From positions 1 through 64,000 of the forward strand of contig NZ_CACVCH010000052.1 in assembly GCF_902729425.1 (NCBI RefSeq): a stretch of 64,000 bases of DNA, given 5' to 3'. Below, one piece after another: positions 42,647 through 51,600 of the stretch. The position numbers and the translations under genes were made by a program. Origin of the DNA: Magnetospirillum sp. SS-4. GTDB taxonomy: Bacteria; Pseudomonadota; Alphaproteobacteria; Rhodospirillales; Magnetospirillaceae. The stretch's first letter is position 1; every line of letters starts with the position of its first letter. The notes below the pieces were generated by a model. That model made no database searches. It was not told the origin of the DNA and saw only the letters and a list, made by a program, of their open reading frames with translations.

Positions 42647-44093
42647 CAGGGGCCACGATTGGCGCGATGTCCGCCGCCTCGCCGACCACCTCCTCGCAGC
42701 CGAGAATGAGGTCGCTGAGGTGCTGGAGATCGACGGCACGGTGTCGATGGACCTGCATGCGGCGCTGAAGGAAATGAGGGCGATCAGCCTCGGAACCCGC
42801 TGCCGCAAGCCGCTGTATCACGCTTCGATCAACTTGGACCGCGCCGAGGTCGGGACCATGTCGCCCGACATGTGGCGCGAGGCAGTCGATGAACTCGGCA
42901 AGCGCCTCGGGATGGCGGGCCACCAGCGCGTCGTCATTCGCCACGTTAAAGCTGGACGCGAGCACGTCCACATCGTGTGGTCCCGCGTCGATCCGGCGAC
43001 GCTCAAAGTGGCGTCCGATTCCCACAACTACCGAAAGCATGAGCAGTGTGCCCGAGCATTGGAGGATCGGTGGAACCTCCGCCGGGTCGTCGGCGCCCAT
43101 ACGCGACCTGAAACCACCCCGAGGCCGGTGGCGGTGGCGACGCATTCCGACTGGCAAGCGAGTGTCCGCACGGGCGTGAGCGTCGCCTCCGTGGCCGCCC
43201 GTATTCAGGACGCGTGGAGCGCGAGCCGTGACGGCCACGAATTCGGCGTCAAACTGCGGAAGCGGTCCTTGTGCCTTGCATCGGCACGCCGCGGAATTGT
43301 GGTCGTGGACGAAGCGGGGACGCCGCACAGCATTGGCAGGCGGCTGGGGATTAAGGCCGTGGAGGTACAGCGGAAGCTGGCCGACGTCGATGTCCGGCAA
43401 CTGCCCACCGTCGATGAAGTCAAGGCGAGAACAAAGCGTATCCACAATCTGACTGGGAGAAAGAGGATGAAGAGCAAGAAGGATCTGCCGGGCATCGCGC
43501 CCACATGGGGCGACAGCGGCCCGCCGGATTGGGAATCGATCGAACGGTATTGGCGCGAAATCGGCCACCAGCCAGAAAAGAGGTGGGACGCTGTTTGGAT
43601 CTGGCTCGACGGCGGCTGGATCACAGATTACGGCGACCGGCTGGTGATCGATGGGGCGGGCATGCCCACCGACAAGCAGATCCTTGCGATCATACAAGCC
43701 GGTCGGGATCGCGGCTGGACGGGTATCCGCTTCTTTGGAAGCGAGGAATACCAGTATAGAGCGAGAACGATCGCCATGAAACACAACCTCTTTCGCCCCG
43801 ACCAGATTTCGCTCGATTGCGAAGTCGGCAAAGGCGGCGGCACGCCGTCGGCTCCGAAGGACCCGATGCCCGAGCACGTTCGCAAGACGCTTGGTCTTCC
43901 AGACCCCAACGCACCGCCCCGCCGTCCGCCGCCTCCCCGAAACGGGAACCGTGCCCGCGACAATGGGCAAGACCGCCGCGGTCAGGTTGGGAAGCCTGCT
44001 CGCCCGAAGGCCAATGACCAGCCGATGACCGCCCGCGACCTTGCCGACCTCGGCCTCGACGAGGCGCCAGCGGATTTCGGCCCGAACGACTGA
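42627..44093 (+). CDS. MobP-type relaxase with LPD7 domain
   Basis: The 488-residue relaxase starts MIIKGSSRGHDWRDV, as in this family, so ATG 42627 is chosen over 42615. The metal-binding histidines are in GREHVHIVWSRVD (HxHxVWSRxD) at about residues 110-122. The C-terminal part (IRFFGSEEYQYRARTIAMKH near residue 375) fits a large polyvalent LPD7 domain. It should nick the transfer origin and pilot single-stranded DNA. No coupling protein or type IV secretion gene is in the window, so the element would depend on another conjugative system. Confidence 0.9.
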   Translation: MIIKGSSRGHDWRDVRRLADHLLAAENEVAEVLEIDGTVSMDLHAALKEMRAISLGTRCRKPLYHASINLDRAEVGTMSPDMWREAVDELGKRLGMAGHQRVVIRHVKAGREHVHIVWSRVDPATLKVASDSHNYRKHEQCARALEDRWNLRRVVGAHTRPETTPRPVAVATHSDWQASVRTGVSVASVAARIQDAWSASRDGHEFGVKLRKRSLCLASARRGIVVVDEAGTPHSIGRRLGIKAVEVQRKLADVDVRQLPTVDEVKARTKRIHNLTGRKRMKSKKDLPGIAPTWGDSGPPDWESIERYWREIGHQPEKRWDAVWIWLDGGWITDYGDRLVIDGAGMPTDKQILAIIQAGRDRGWTGIRFFGSEEYQYRARTIAMKHNLFRPDQISLDCEVGKGGGTPSAPKDPMPEHVRKTLGLPDPNAPPRRPPPPRNGNRARDNGQDRRGQVGKPARPKANDQPMTARDLADLGLDEAPADFGPND

Positions 44094-44106
44094 CAGGAGA
44101 TGCACC

Positions 44107-45195
44107 ATGAGCGACAGGAAAGGCTTCACACCAAGGGATCATTATCAGGATGTCACTAACCGGATAGTCCAAATGCTGGAACAGGGCACGGTGCCTTGGC
44201 GTCGCCCATGGGACCCGAGCAAGGCAAGTTCGTTCGGGCCGATCAACGCCGCCACGGGCAGGCATTACCGCGGCATCAACGTGCTGATGCTGGGCTCCAG
44301 TCCCCGTGCATTCGAGACCGGCGATCCCCGCTGGGTGTCCTACGAGCAGGCCAAAGCTCGCGGTTGGCAAGTCCGAGGTGGTGAGAAAGGCTCGCCAGTT
44401 TACTTCTTTAAGAAGGTCGAGGTGGATGGCGAGCCAGATGGCGACGGTCAGTTGGAAACCAAGACAGTGCCGGTGATCAGGGCCTACACCGTATTCCACG
44501 CCTCGCAGGTCGATGGTATTCCTGCCTACCAAGCTCCCACGTTGGAAGAGGCCCCTTGGCGTGAGCCCGAGGCGGTGCGAGCCATCCTCGATGCATCGGG
44601 CGTGCCCATCAAAGTCGGCGGCGACCGAGCATTCTACAGCCCGAGCACTGATCACATCCAGATGCCGGTGGCTCAGGCTTTCCGGTCACCCGAGGGCTGG
44701 GCAACCACTGCCTTGCACGAGCTGGCCCACGCCTCTGGACATCCGAGCCGCCTGAACCGGAATCTCTCGGGGCGTTTCGGCTCCCGCGCCTATGCCGCCG
44801 AGGAACTGATCGCCGAGATGGCCTCCGCCTTCCTCGGCGCCGAACTCGGCGTCGGCTCGGAACTGGAGCAGCACGCCAGCTACATCGATTCGTGGCTGGA
44901 CCTGCTACGGGACGACAAGAAGGCCATCTTCACGGCGGCCGGTCAGGCCCAGCGCGCCGCCGACGCGATCCTGGATCTGCATCCCGAGTACCGTCGCGCC
45001 CGCGACCTGGCGGACATGCCCGCCGCTTCGACGGACTCGCACAAATCGACAAAATCGAAAAATCAGCCGGATGCCAGCGCTTACGAGGGCCTGCCCGAGC
45101 ATGTCCGCCGCGCCATCGATGAGGACGGCGAGATCGCCGTGGTGGTCGCCGACGAGGGCGAGCCTGCATACCGTTATTCGGGGCCGAGGATATGA
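44107..45195 (+). CDS. ArdC-like antirestriction protein with zincin domain
   Basis: The 362-residue protein has the N-terminal ssDNA-binding ArdC domain (DVTNRIVQMLEQGTVPWRRP, then RHYRGINVLML). A C-terminal metallopeptidase follows, with HELAHASGHPSRLNR (HExxH) and EELIAEMASAFLGAELG supplying further ligands. Such proteins enter with conjugative DNA and protect it from host restriction. It follows the relaxase by 13 bases and overlaps the next gene by four. The C-terminal Lys/Ser tail contains sequence related to the B-block repeat. Confidence 0.9.
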   Translation: MSDRKGFTPRDHYQDVTNRIVQMLEQGTVPWRRPWDPSKASSFGPINAATGRHYRGINVLMLGSSPRAFETGDPRWVSYEQAKARGWQVRGGEKGSPVYFFKKVEVDGEPDGDGQLETKTVPVIRAYTVFHASQVDGIPAYQAPTLEEAPWREPEAVRAILDASGVPIKVGGDRAFYSPSTDHIQMPVAQAFRSPEGWATTALHELAHASGHPSRLNRNLSGRFGSRAYAAEELIAEMASAFLGAELGVGSELEQHASYIDSWLDLLRDDKKAIFTAAGQAQRAADAILDLHPEYRRARDLADMPAASTDSHKSTKSKNQPDASAYEGLPEHVRRAIDEDGEIAVVVADEGEPAYRYSGPRI

Positions 45196-45677
45196 CCAAC
45201 CCGACCGGCACCCTCTCCGAGGCGGTGGCCGAATGGCAGTCCGCGCGCCGCGATATGGAGATCGCCAAAGGGGTCCGACGGTTGCTGAGAGAAGGTGGGG
45301 CAAAGGCGGCAGGCTGGTGCCATCCGCGGGACAAGCGGGTGATCCTGGCGGACCCTGAACTGACCGCATTTCTGCGGTCGGTGACCAAGGCCGGTGCCTG
45401 GGCTGAGGAGAGGGATCGCGTCAGGAGCAAGCGAAAGCGCGGCCATCAGCCCGAGGGGACCGAACCTCTTCCCTTGCCCGCGATCATCCGGTGCCTTCCC
45501 GCTTGGCGGTCGTGGGGCCGAATGCTCATCGAAGCCGAAAGGGCGCCGCCCAAGGCATCCGTCCCCGTGGCCGAAGCGGGGAGATCGGGGGGAAACTCAT
45601 CCGGCGGCACGCTGGCCGACCGCGATGGAGGTCCTGCCGACGAGGCCGACGGTACCCTCTCGGCGAAGAGACCATAG
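45192..45677 (+). CDS. Hypothetical protein after ArdC (161 aa)
   Basis: I do not recognise this charged 161-residue protein. The N-terminal half is helical (LSEAVAEWQSARRDMEIAKG) with a segment GWCHPRDKRVILADPELTAF; the C-terminal third is Gly/Ser/Pro-rich and probably disordered. It overlaps ArdC by ATGA and ends the mobilisation operon just before an A-block repeat. Confidence 0.6.
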   Translation: MTNPTGTLSEAVAEWQSARRDMEIAKGVRRLLREGGAKAAGWCHPRDKRVILADPELTAFLRSVTKAGAWAEERDRVRSKRKRGHQPEGTEPLPLPAIIRCLPAWRSWGRMLIEAERAPPKASVPVAEAGRSGGNSSGGTLADRDGGPADEADGTLSAKRP

Positions 45678-45680
45678 ATA

Positions 45681-45705
45681 GCCCCTTGCCGGAAATGCCG
45701 AAATT
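45681..45705 (-). repeat. Dispersed repeat, A block (reverse copy)
   Basis: The reverse complement reads ATTTCGGCATTTCCGGCAAG followed by GGGC, matching the A blocks at 47124, 47740 and 58138. It lies in the short gap between the convergent genes at 45677 and 45714. No B block is found close by. Confidence 0.6.
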
Positions 45706-45713
45706 GCCGGAAA

Positions 45714-46844
45714 TCAGTCCGTGTCGAGGTCGCTGGCGTCGAAGTCCACCCATTGGCTCATCCTAGCCTGTTCCGCCTGGCACAGCGCATCGCTCTCGAC
45801 ATCGACGATGAAATCGCTCAGATCGCTGATGACGTGGGCATCGCTGGAGAAGTCGACTTTGATCCTCCCTGCCTTCACCTCTGCGATGAAGGCGTCGAAA
45901 TTCCGCCGCACCGAGGCTTCCCTGTGGCGGATGTATTCCGGCATGGCGGCCACGAAGGTGTCCACGTCCGCGAGGATGCCGGGCAAGCCCGTGGGTTTGG
46001 ACTTCGGCGCGGGCTTCTCCGCCTTCGGCTTCTCGCGTTCACGCCGCCCCATCCTGAATTCCAATGCCTGCACTTTGCGGCCCGTACCGGCGACATGCTC
46101 GATCATTTCCGCCGTCATGGATGCATGTTTTGCGATGGTCTCCAGGCAAGGCCCGATGATCCGAGACTTGAGGGCGGCATATTGCCGCCGGTAGACCGAT
46201 CCTGCGGGGAAGCCCAGCAAATCCCACAACTCGGATGGGGTCGCGGTCAAGGTACTGTCACGCCTGTCTGGGTAACGGGCCAGCAAGAGATAGAGACGGA
46301 TCGCGAAAGGCGATTTCAGCGCCTTGATCACCGCCAATTCTGCCCGGACGAATCGCCCGCCGTCTTCCTTCAGGCCGAAAAGCGCCCTTCCCCTGTCGGT
46401 GAAACTGTATTCCACCATCCCCGAAGTCAGCAGGAACCCCGCAGGCAAGTGAATGTCGAGTAGCCTCGCCGGGTCCTTGCCGCCTAACTCCGTCGAGGCC
46501 AAGAGTCGAAGCGCCTGCCGCAGTCCGTCATAGCTGTCATGCCCAGAACCGGCCACGGCATATGCCTTGAGCGCGGCAGCCGAAATCCGATGCCGAGCCG
46601 CTGCTTCGGTGATCCCGTCGTAGGCGTGCCAGACCAAGGCCACCAAGACTCTCATCGCCGTCGTGTCGAGGTCATCCTCCTCGGGAACGGGTTTGCCGTC
46701 GGAGGCATGCCTCCACACGGCGGCATCGATACCAACGCACCGGAGATCGGACAGGGACGCAGGCAAAGGCACACTGGCGTCCTTCGGCACTTGCTGGAAT
46801 CCATTGCTTCGCCCTGTCTTTTGCGGCCTGCCTTTTCCTGCCAT
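45714..46844 (-). CDS. Rep_3 family plasmid replication initiator
   Basis: The 376-residue protein fits plasmid initiators with paired winged helices. The first unit contains the helix DTTAMRVLVALVWHAYDGIT. The second has IKALKSPFAIRLYLLLARYP, ELWDLLGFPAGSVYRRQYAAL and KSRIIGPCLETIAKH, a good match to Rep_3. A Lys/Pro-rich linker and a C-terminal domain of about 100 residues follow. It would bind repeats upstream of its gene and open an origin. ATG 46844 has GGAG six bases before it. Its presence in an element with an integrase suggests the excised circle can replicate, or that a plasmid was captured. Confidence 0.85.
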   Translation of the reverse strand: MAGKGRPQKTGRSNGFQQVPKDASVPLPASLSDLRCVGIDAAVWRHASDGKPVPEEDDLDTTAMRVLVALVWHAYDGITEAAARHRISAAALKAYAVAGSGHDSYDGLRQALRLLASTELGGKDPARLLDIHLPAGFLLTSGMVEYSFTDRGRALFGLKEDGGRFVRAELAVIKALKSPFAIRLYLLLARYPDRRDSTLTATPSELWDLLGFPAGSVYRRQYAALKSRIIGPCLETIAKHASMTAEMIEHVAGTGRKVQALEFRMGRREREKPKAEKPAPKSKPTGLPGILADVDTFVAAMPEYIRHREASVRRNFDAFIAEVKAGRIKVDFSSDAHVISDLSDFIVDVESDALCQAEQARMSQWVDFDASDLDTD

Positions 46845-46858
46845 TCACGCTCCGAGAG

Positions 46859-46998
46859 GTTTTAGGATCGAACACCCCCAATCATAACAGCCATTTTGGT
46901 TACAAAAAGAACATTCTCTTTATGTTAAAGAGGCCATCATGCGACAGCCCATTTGTTGACGGAGCCATGTTGCCCTAAGGCTGAAAGTTTTAGGATCG
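46859..46998. promoter_or_regulatory. Candidate origin / rep control region with iteron-like repeats
   Basis: GTTTTAGGATCG occurs at 46859-46870 and 46987-46998 in the same orientation. Between them lie an A/T-rich stretch and a perfect palindrome CTCTTTA-TGT-TAAAGAG (46916-46932), about 72 bases upstream of the rep start codon. This could be an origin with initiator sites or an autoregulatory operator. Only two copies are seen, fewer than usual for iterons. No convincing gene lies in 46845-47290. Confidence 0.45.
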
Positions 46999-47123
46999 GG
47001 GGGAACAATAGAACAAAGGAACACGCGGACCGCATGAACAGGGGCCGAGAAGGAAAAGTGGGGAAGGAAGGTTGGGCGGGCGGAGGCGGCAGGGCCAAGG
47101 CCCACGGGTTTGGCCGGGCGCGA

Positions 47124-47212
47124 CCATTCCGGTATTTCCGGCATGGCCCTTTCACCCGAACCTGCATCGGGGGCCGCTCACGGCGGTTGCGGCAATTTTG
47201 GCGTTTTGACAC
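47124..47212 (+). repeat. Dispersed bipartite repeat, copy 1
   Basis: The A block (CCGGTATTTCCGGCATGGCC within 47124-47153) and B block (GGCAATTTTGGCGTTTTGAC, 47191-47210) are separated by about 38 bases. The same order, orientation and similar spacing occur at 47740-47817 and 58138-58224. It lies upstream of the gene at 47291. Confidence 0.6.
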
Positions 47213-47290
47213 GACCTGTCTTTCGACCATCGCCAGCCTGTGTCACCATTCGGGCATGTCTGTCCCGTCCGTTACACCGTCCTTTCAGTC

Positions 47291-47728
47291 ATGGCCCGAT
47301 CCTCCGGCAGGTTGCTGGGACTTGCCGACGTGGAGTTGGACTTTCACGGGGTCCCCGTGGTGGTCAATTCGGTGCGGGTCCAGAAAGAGGCCGACGGCGT
47401 CTCTGTCCGGCTTCCGATCGACCGCGACGGCAGGCCGCGGATCGATCTGCCGGACGAGGTGAAGGACGGGTTCTCCGACGTCGTCCTCGACGCGGCCCTT
47501 GAAGCTGGAATCGTCAGGCAGAAAGTTCTTGTCGAGGAGAATACCCGTGACCGGCGACGTCGAGGCGGAGGCCCGTGCCCTGGTCCGCGAATATGCTTCG
47601 TCGGCCGTGGACGTCGCCCTCCGACGCAGGGATATGGTTCCGGTCGGCAGGGAGCGGGACAGGGCCATGCTTGTCCTGACCTGCGTCGATTGGTTATGGC
47701 GGAGCTGGCGCCTGCCGAGAAGCCTTGA
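47291..47728 (+). CDS. Small protein, SpoVG-like in pattern, with overlapping tail
   Basis: Residues 1-85 are well-behaved protein (LLGLADVELDFHGVPVVVNS, VRLPIDRDGRPRIDLPDEVK). They loosely recall SpoVG-like proteins found on alphaproteobacterial plasmids. The last 60 residues become Arg/Gly/Pro-rich, as expected where another reading frame carries the coding pressure: that frame starts with GTG at 47547. Either the two genes overlap by about 180 bases or a frameshift separates two parts of one gene. Confidence 0.5.
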   Translation: MARSSGRLLGLADVELDFHGVPVVVNSVRVQKEADGVSVRLPIDRDGRPRIDLPDEVKDGFSDVVLDAALEAGIVRQKVLVEENTRDRRRRGGGPCPGPRICFVGRGRRPPTQGYGSGRQGAGQGHACPDLRRLVMAELAPAEKP

Positions 47729-47999
47729 TCCGACACCGACCATTTTCGGCATTTACGGCAAGGCCCTTTCTCCTTCTCCCCCGACGAGATGGTTTTGTCG
47801 ATTTTGGCGTTTTGGCAGCTGCCAACCATTTGATCCTTGGTTCCAGCCCGCCACTCTATTCTCGGAGCTGACGATGGTTGAAGCGGTGTTTTTTGACGTT
47901 CCGCAACATCCCCCACCTCTCAAACGACTATTCCTGCGCGGAGCCGAACTTGATGTCGACGACATTCCCGTCGCCGATCTCGCGACGGAGCGACGCTGA
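47547..47999 (+). CDS. Hypothetical gene running through a repeat into a small protein
   Basis: From GTG 47547 the frame encodes a helical segment ([40 protein letters not shown]). It then passes without a stop through the bipartite repeat at 47740-47817 and into [20 protein letters not shown]. An ATG at 47874 with GGAG six bases upstream could start a separate 41-residue protein from the last part. Both the long and the split reading are possible. Confidence 0.4.
   Translation: MTGDVEAEARALVREYASSAVDVALRRRDMVPVGRERDRAMLVLTCVDWLWRSWRLPRSLDPTPTIFGIYGKALSPSPPTRWFCRFWRFGSCQPFDPWFQPATLFSELTMVEAVFFDVPQHPPPLKRLFLRGAELDVDDIPVADLATERR
47740..47817 (+). repeat. Dispersed bipartite repeat, copy 2
   Basis: The A block (ATTTTCGGCATTTACGGCAA, 47742-47761, then GGCCC) and B block (TTTGTCGATTTTGGCGTTTT, 47794-47813, then GGCA) are 23 bases apart. 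The B block is almost identical to the one at 58201-58224. Confidence 0.7.
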
Positions 48000-48157
48000 C
48001 CGCGCCGGATATCCTGGGGCTTCTGCCCTTGAGGCCTCCATTCCCTTCAAACACAGGGGCAACGGGTGTTGCCAATATATGCCCCATACTTAATACTCAT
48101 AAATGCCTGTCTCGAAGATATGCACAAGGCATTAGGCTTTCTAGTAAGGGTGTATCA

Positions 48158-50299
48158 ATGCGCGACAACGGTCCGATCACGAATAAAGAAGTTTTGATGA
48201 AAGACGGCGAAATGCTGGTCTCCCGCACCGATACGGGCGGGCGCATCACTTTTGTCAACCAGGCATTCATCGACATCAGCGGCTACACCCGCGACGAGTT
48301 GCTCGGACAGCCGCATAACCTGGTCCGCCACCCGCAAATGCCCAAGGAGGCCTTTGCCGATTTGTGGGCCACCATCAAGAGCGGAAAGCCGTGGGAAGGG
48401 TTCGTGAAGAACCGTTGCAAGAACGGTGACCATTACTGGGTGCGGGCCAACGTCACCCCCTACATGGAAAACGGCCAGATCGCCGGTTATGTTTCCATCC
48501 GCTCCAAGCCCAGCCGCGAACAGGTCGCCGCCGCCGAGCAGTTGTATGCCGGTCTGCGCGAAGGCGAGATCAAGGACGTCGCCATCAAAAACGGCGAAGT
48601 GGTCGGCACGTCGGCCGGAGCCAAATTGACCGCAATCCGCAACAGCATCAAGGGCCGCCTGAGCGCCGCCTTCATCGTTCTGGTTCTGGCGGCTTGCGCC
48701 ATCGCCGGGGTCAGCCTTTCCGGTTTGAGCGGATCCAACAATCACCTGAAGACCGTGTATGAAGATCGTGTCGTGCCCGCCGGGCAATTGGCGGAAATCT
48801 CGGAATTGATGCGCCACAACATCGAGCAGTTGCTCTACATCGCCTCGGGCGATCCGGATGTGGCCAAACGTAAGGCGGAAGTCGCCGCCACCAAGACCAA
48901 GATCGACAAGATATGGGAAGCCTATATGGCGACCGATCTGGCTCCCGACGAAATGACCTTGGCCGAAGACTACGTCGCCAAACGTAAGGATTTCGTGGTC
49001 AACGGCCTGTTCGCGGGCCTGACGATCGCCGAAGCCGGTGACCGTGCAACTTTGACCGCCCATATTCGCAATGTGGTCGAACCCAAGTACGAAGTTGTCG
49101 CCAAAACCATGAAGGCGCTGATGCAATTGCAAATGGACATGGCCAAGCAGGAATATGATTCCGCAGTCGGCGAGTTCACCGTCAGCACGACCACCTCGGC
49201 CTTGGTGCTGCTGGCCGCCATCGCTTTGTCCGTCTTCGCCGGCGGGGCGCTGCTGAAATCCATCGCCGCACCGCTGAGCCGAATGGAAAGCATCATGGGC
49301 GACGTGGCGCTGGGCAATTACAACGCCGGGGTGGAGCACGAACCTTTGCTTGAGTTCAAGGCGATCAACGGATCGATGCGCGCCATGAAGGCCATCCTGG
49401 GCTACTCGCAAATCCAGAAGGCGGAGATGGAGGCTCAAGCCCAAACTCAACGTAAAGCCGACATGGAACGCATCGCCGCGTCTTTGGAAAGCCGCATCAA
49501 CAGCGTGGTCGATCTGATCCAAATCTCGTCGGACAGCTTGTTGGGCAATTCGCAAACCCTATCGGGCAACGCCGACCAGACCATGGTGCAGGCCGGCAAT
49601 GTCACCGCCATGACCACCCAAGTCACCTCGAACGTCCAAGCGGTATCGGCCGCCACCCACGAATTGTCGTCGTCAGTAGATGAGATCTCACGTCAGGTTA
49701 GCCATGCCGCCGTCATATCGACCGAAGCGGTCGACCAAGCGGCTAAGACAGACCAAGTCATGCGGAGCTTGGCCGAAGCCGCCGGTCGCATCGGTGAAGT
49801 GGTGGCCCTGATCAATACCATCGCCAGCCAGACCAACCTGTTGGCGCTGAACGCCACCATCGAGGCAGCCCGTGCCGGGGAAGCGGGTAAGGGCTTCGCC
49901 GTTGTCGCCAACGAAGTGAAGTCGCTGGCCAACCAAACCGCCAAAGCCACCGAGGAAATCGGCTCGCAAGTGGCAGCCATTCAAACTGAAACCCGGACAG
50001 CGGTGGACGCCATCAAGGCGATCACCGACACCATCGAGAACATCAACGAATTGTCCTCGGCCATTTCGGCGGCGGTTGAGGAACAGGGAGCCGCCACACA
50101 GGAAATCGCCCGTTCCGTCGGTCAGGCGGCCGAAGGAACCCATGCAGCGGCGGAGAACGTCGCTGTGGTGGCAAGCGCGGCCGAAGAGACAAAGCTGATG
50201 TCGGATCAGGTTACCAGCGCAGCACAAAGCTTGCAGGATGTGTCGAAGCAATTGGCAGGCGAGGTGAAGAGCTTCCTGACCGAAATCCGAGCCGCCTGA
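48158..50299 (+). CDS. Aer-type PAS chemoreceptor (methyl-accepting)
   Basis: The 713-residue protein has an N-terminal cytoplasmic PAS domain of the Aer kind (residues 15-125; [40 protein letters not shown]) that normally binds FAD and senses redox or oxygen. Next are TM1 (about 168-190), a loop of about 150 residues predicted outside the membrane, TM2 (about 345-366), a HAMP-like segment, and a full signalling domain ([20 protein letters not shown] at the hairpin tip). It should control CheA activity. ATG 48158 is chosen because AAGGG lies seven bases upstream. It is first of four genes on one strand concerned with oxygen, redox, light and cyclic-di-GMP. Confidence 0.93.
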   Translation: MRDNGPITNKEVLMKDGEMLVSRTDTGGRITFVNQAFIDISGYTRDELLGQPHNLVRHPQMPKEAFADLWATIKSGKPWEGFVKNRCKNGDHYWVRANVTPYMENGQIAGYVSIRSKPSREQVAAAEQLYAGLREGEIKDVAIKNGEVVGTSAGAKLTAIRNSIKGRLSAAFIVLVLAACAIAGVSLSGLSGSNNHLKTVYEDRVVPAGQLAEISELMRHNIEQLLYIASGDPDVAKRKAEVAATKTKIDKIWEAYMATDLAPDEMTLAEDYVAKRKDFVVNGLFAGLTIAEAGDRATLTAHIRNVVEPKYEVVAKTMKALMQLQMDMAKQEYDSAVGEFTVSTTTSALVLLAAIALSVFAGGALLKSIAAPLSRMESIMGDVALGNYNAGVEHEPLLEFKAINGSMRAMKAILGYSQIQKAEMEAQAQTQRKADMERIAASLESRINSVVDLIQISSDSLLGNSQTLSGNADQTMVQAGNVTAMTTQVTSNVQAVSAATHELSSSVDEISRQVSHAAVISTEAVDQAAKTDQVMRSLAEAAGRIGEVVALINTIASQTNLLALNATIEAARAGEAGKGFAVVANEVKSLANQTAKATEEIGSQVAAIQTETRTAVDAIKAITDTIENINELSSAISAAVEEQGAATQEIARSVGQAAEGTHAAAENVAVVASAAEETKLMSDQVTSAAQSLQDVSKQLAGEVKSFLTEIRAA

Positions 50300-50346
50300 T
50301 CGGCCAAGCGGAACAGGTCACAAGCATGCATTCAGGAGCGCTGACG

Positions 50347-51600
50347 ATGGATGATTCCCGTATTCTGGTGGTCGAGGATTCGAAATTCTTCAATTCCATC
50401 GTCAGCAAGGCGGTTCGGGAACGCGTAGGGGCCGAAGTCGTTTCAGCCTTTTCTTTGGCCGAGACGATGAACGCCGTCTCGGATGGCGGTTCGCGGTTCG
50501 GTCTCGCCCTGGTGGATTTGGTCTTGCCCGACGCCCCCAACGGTGAGGCGGTGAACTGGCTTCAGGATCAGGGCATTCCCTGCATCGTGTTCACCGGGGT
50601 CTTTTCGGAAGATCTGCGCGAGCGTCTTCTGGCCGAACATGTGATCGACTACGTGGTCAAGGAGACGCCCTCCAGCCTCAACTATCTGGTCGATTTGGTA
50701 GGAAGGCTGTACCGCAATCGAAACACCAAGGTTCTGGTGGTGGACGATTCCCGGACGGCACGGCGCTATACCGCCGATCTGCTGAGAAGCTACCAGTTTC
50801 AGGTGTTCGAGGCTGAAAACGGCGAGGCGGGTTTGGGCGTCCTTGCCGAGACGCCGGACATTCGTCTGGTCATCACCGATTACAACATGCCCGGCATGGA
50901 TGGGGTGGAGATGGTCAAGCGCATGCGGGCGACGCATGATCAGGACCGCTTGGCCATCATCGGCGTGTCCTCGGGCGGCGGCAACGCGCTGTCGGCCAAG
51001 TTCATCAAGTTCGGCGCCAACGACTTCATCAACAAGCCGTTCCTGCGCGAGGAGTTCTTTTGCCGCGTCATGCAGAACGTCCGCGTGCTGGATATGGTGG
51101 AGCGGCTGACCGAGATGGCGACCAAGGACGCTCTGACGGGCATCCATAATCGGCGGTTCTTCTTCGAGGCGGGAGAAACTTTGTTCGCCAGCGCCAAACG
51201 GGACCAAGTCGCCTTGACCGCGGCCATGATCGACGTCGACTTCTTCAAGAAGGTCAACGACACTTATGGACATGACGGCGGCGACGCGGTTTTGAAGCGC
51301 GTCGCCGCCCTTTTGCGCAGTCTGTGCCGCCAGACCGACGTGGTCGCACGCTTCGGCGGCGAAGAGTTCGCCATTCTGGCCGTCAACATGGATGACGGCG
51401 CCGTGCATCCCTTCTTCGACAAATTGCGGGCCGCCCTGGAATCCGAGGAGATCGTGCATGCGGGGCGTCGAATTCCGGTCACTGCAAGTTTCGGAGTCTG
51501 TCACGGCGTCGGCACGTCGCTGGAGACCATGCTGAAGACCGCCGACGAAATGCTTTATCGGGCCAAGCAGAACGGTCGAAACCGTGTCGAGGTCGCATGA
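50347..51600 (+). CDS. Double-receiver diguanylate cyclase response regulator
   Basis: The 417-residue protein has two receiver domains and a GGDEF domain. The first receiver (4-120) has VEDSKFF and LVDLVLPDAP with a phospho-accepting Asp. The second (130-250) has VVDDSRTARR and ITDYNMPGMDGVEM. The GGDEF domain (255-417) keeps RFGGEEFAIL and an RxxD inhibitory site (RQTD) five residues before it, so it should make cyclic-di-GMP under feedback control. ATG 50347 with AGGAG is preferred to ATG 50326. It follows the chemoreceptor by 47 bases and overlaps the next gene by ATGA. The layout resembles PleD. Confidence 0.93.
   Translation: MDDSRILVVEDSKFFNSIVSKAVRERVGAEVVSAFSLAETMNAVSDGGSRFGLALVDLVLPDAPNGEAVNWLQDQGIPCIVFTGVFSEDLRERLLAEHVIDYVVKETPSSLNYLVDLVGRLYRNRNTKVLVVDDSRTARRYTADLLRSYQFQVFEAENGEAGLGVLAETPDIRLVITDYNMPGMDGVEMVKRMRATHDQDRLAIIGVSSGGGNALSAKFIKFGANDFINKPFLREEFFCRVMQNVRVLDMVERLTEMATKDALTGIHNRRFFFEAGETLFASAKRDQVALTAAMIDVDFFKKVNDTYGHDGGDAVLKRVAALLRSLCRQTDVVARFGGEEFAILAVNMDDGAVHPFFDKLRAALESEEIVHAGRRIPVTASFGVCHGVGTSLETMLKTADEMLYRAKQNGRNRVEVA

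Noticed and set aside
42218-46844. A full conjugation system
   Set aside because: MobC, relaxase and ArdC are present, but I found no coupling protein, VirB-type ATPases or pilus genes, so the element is called mobilisable only.
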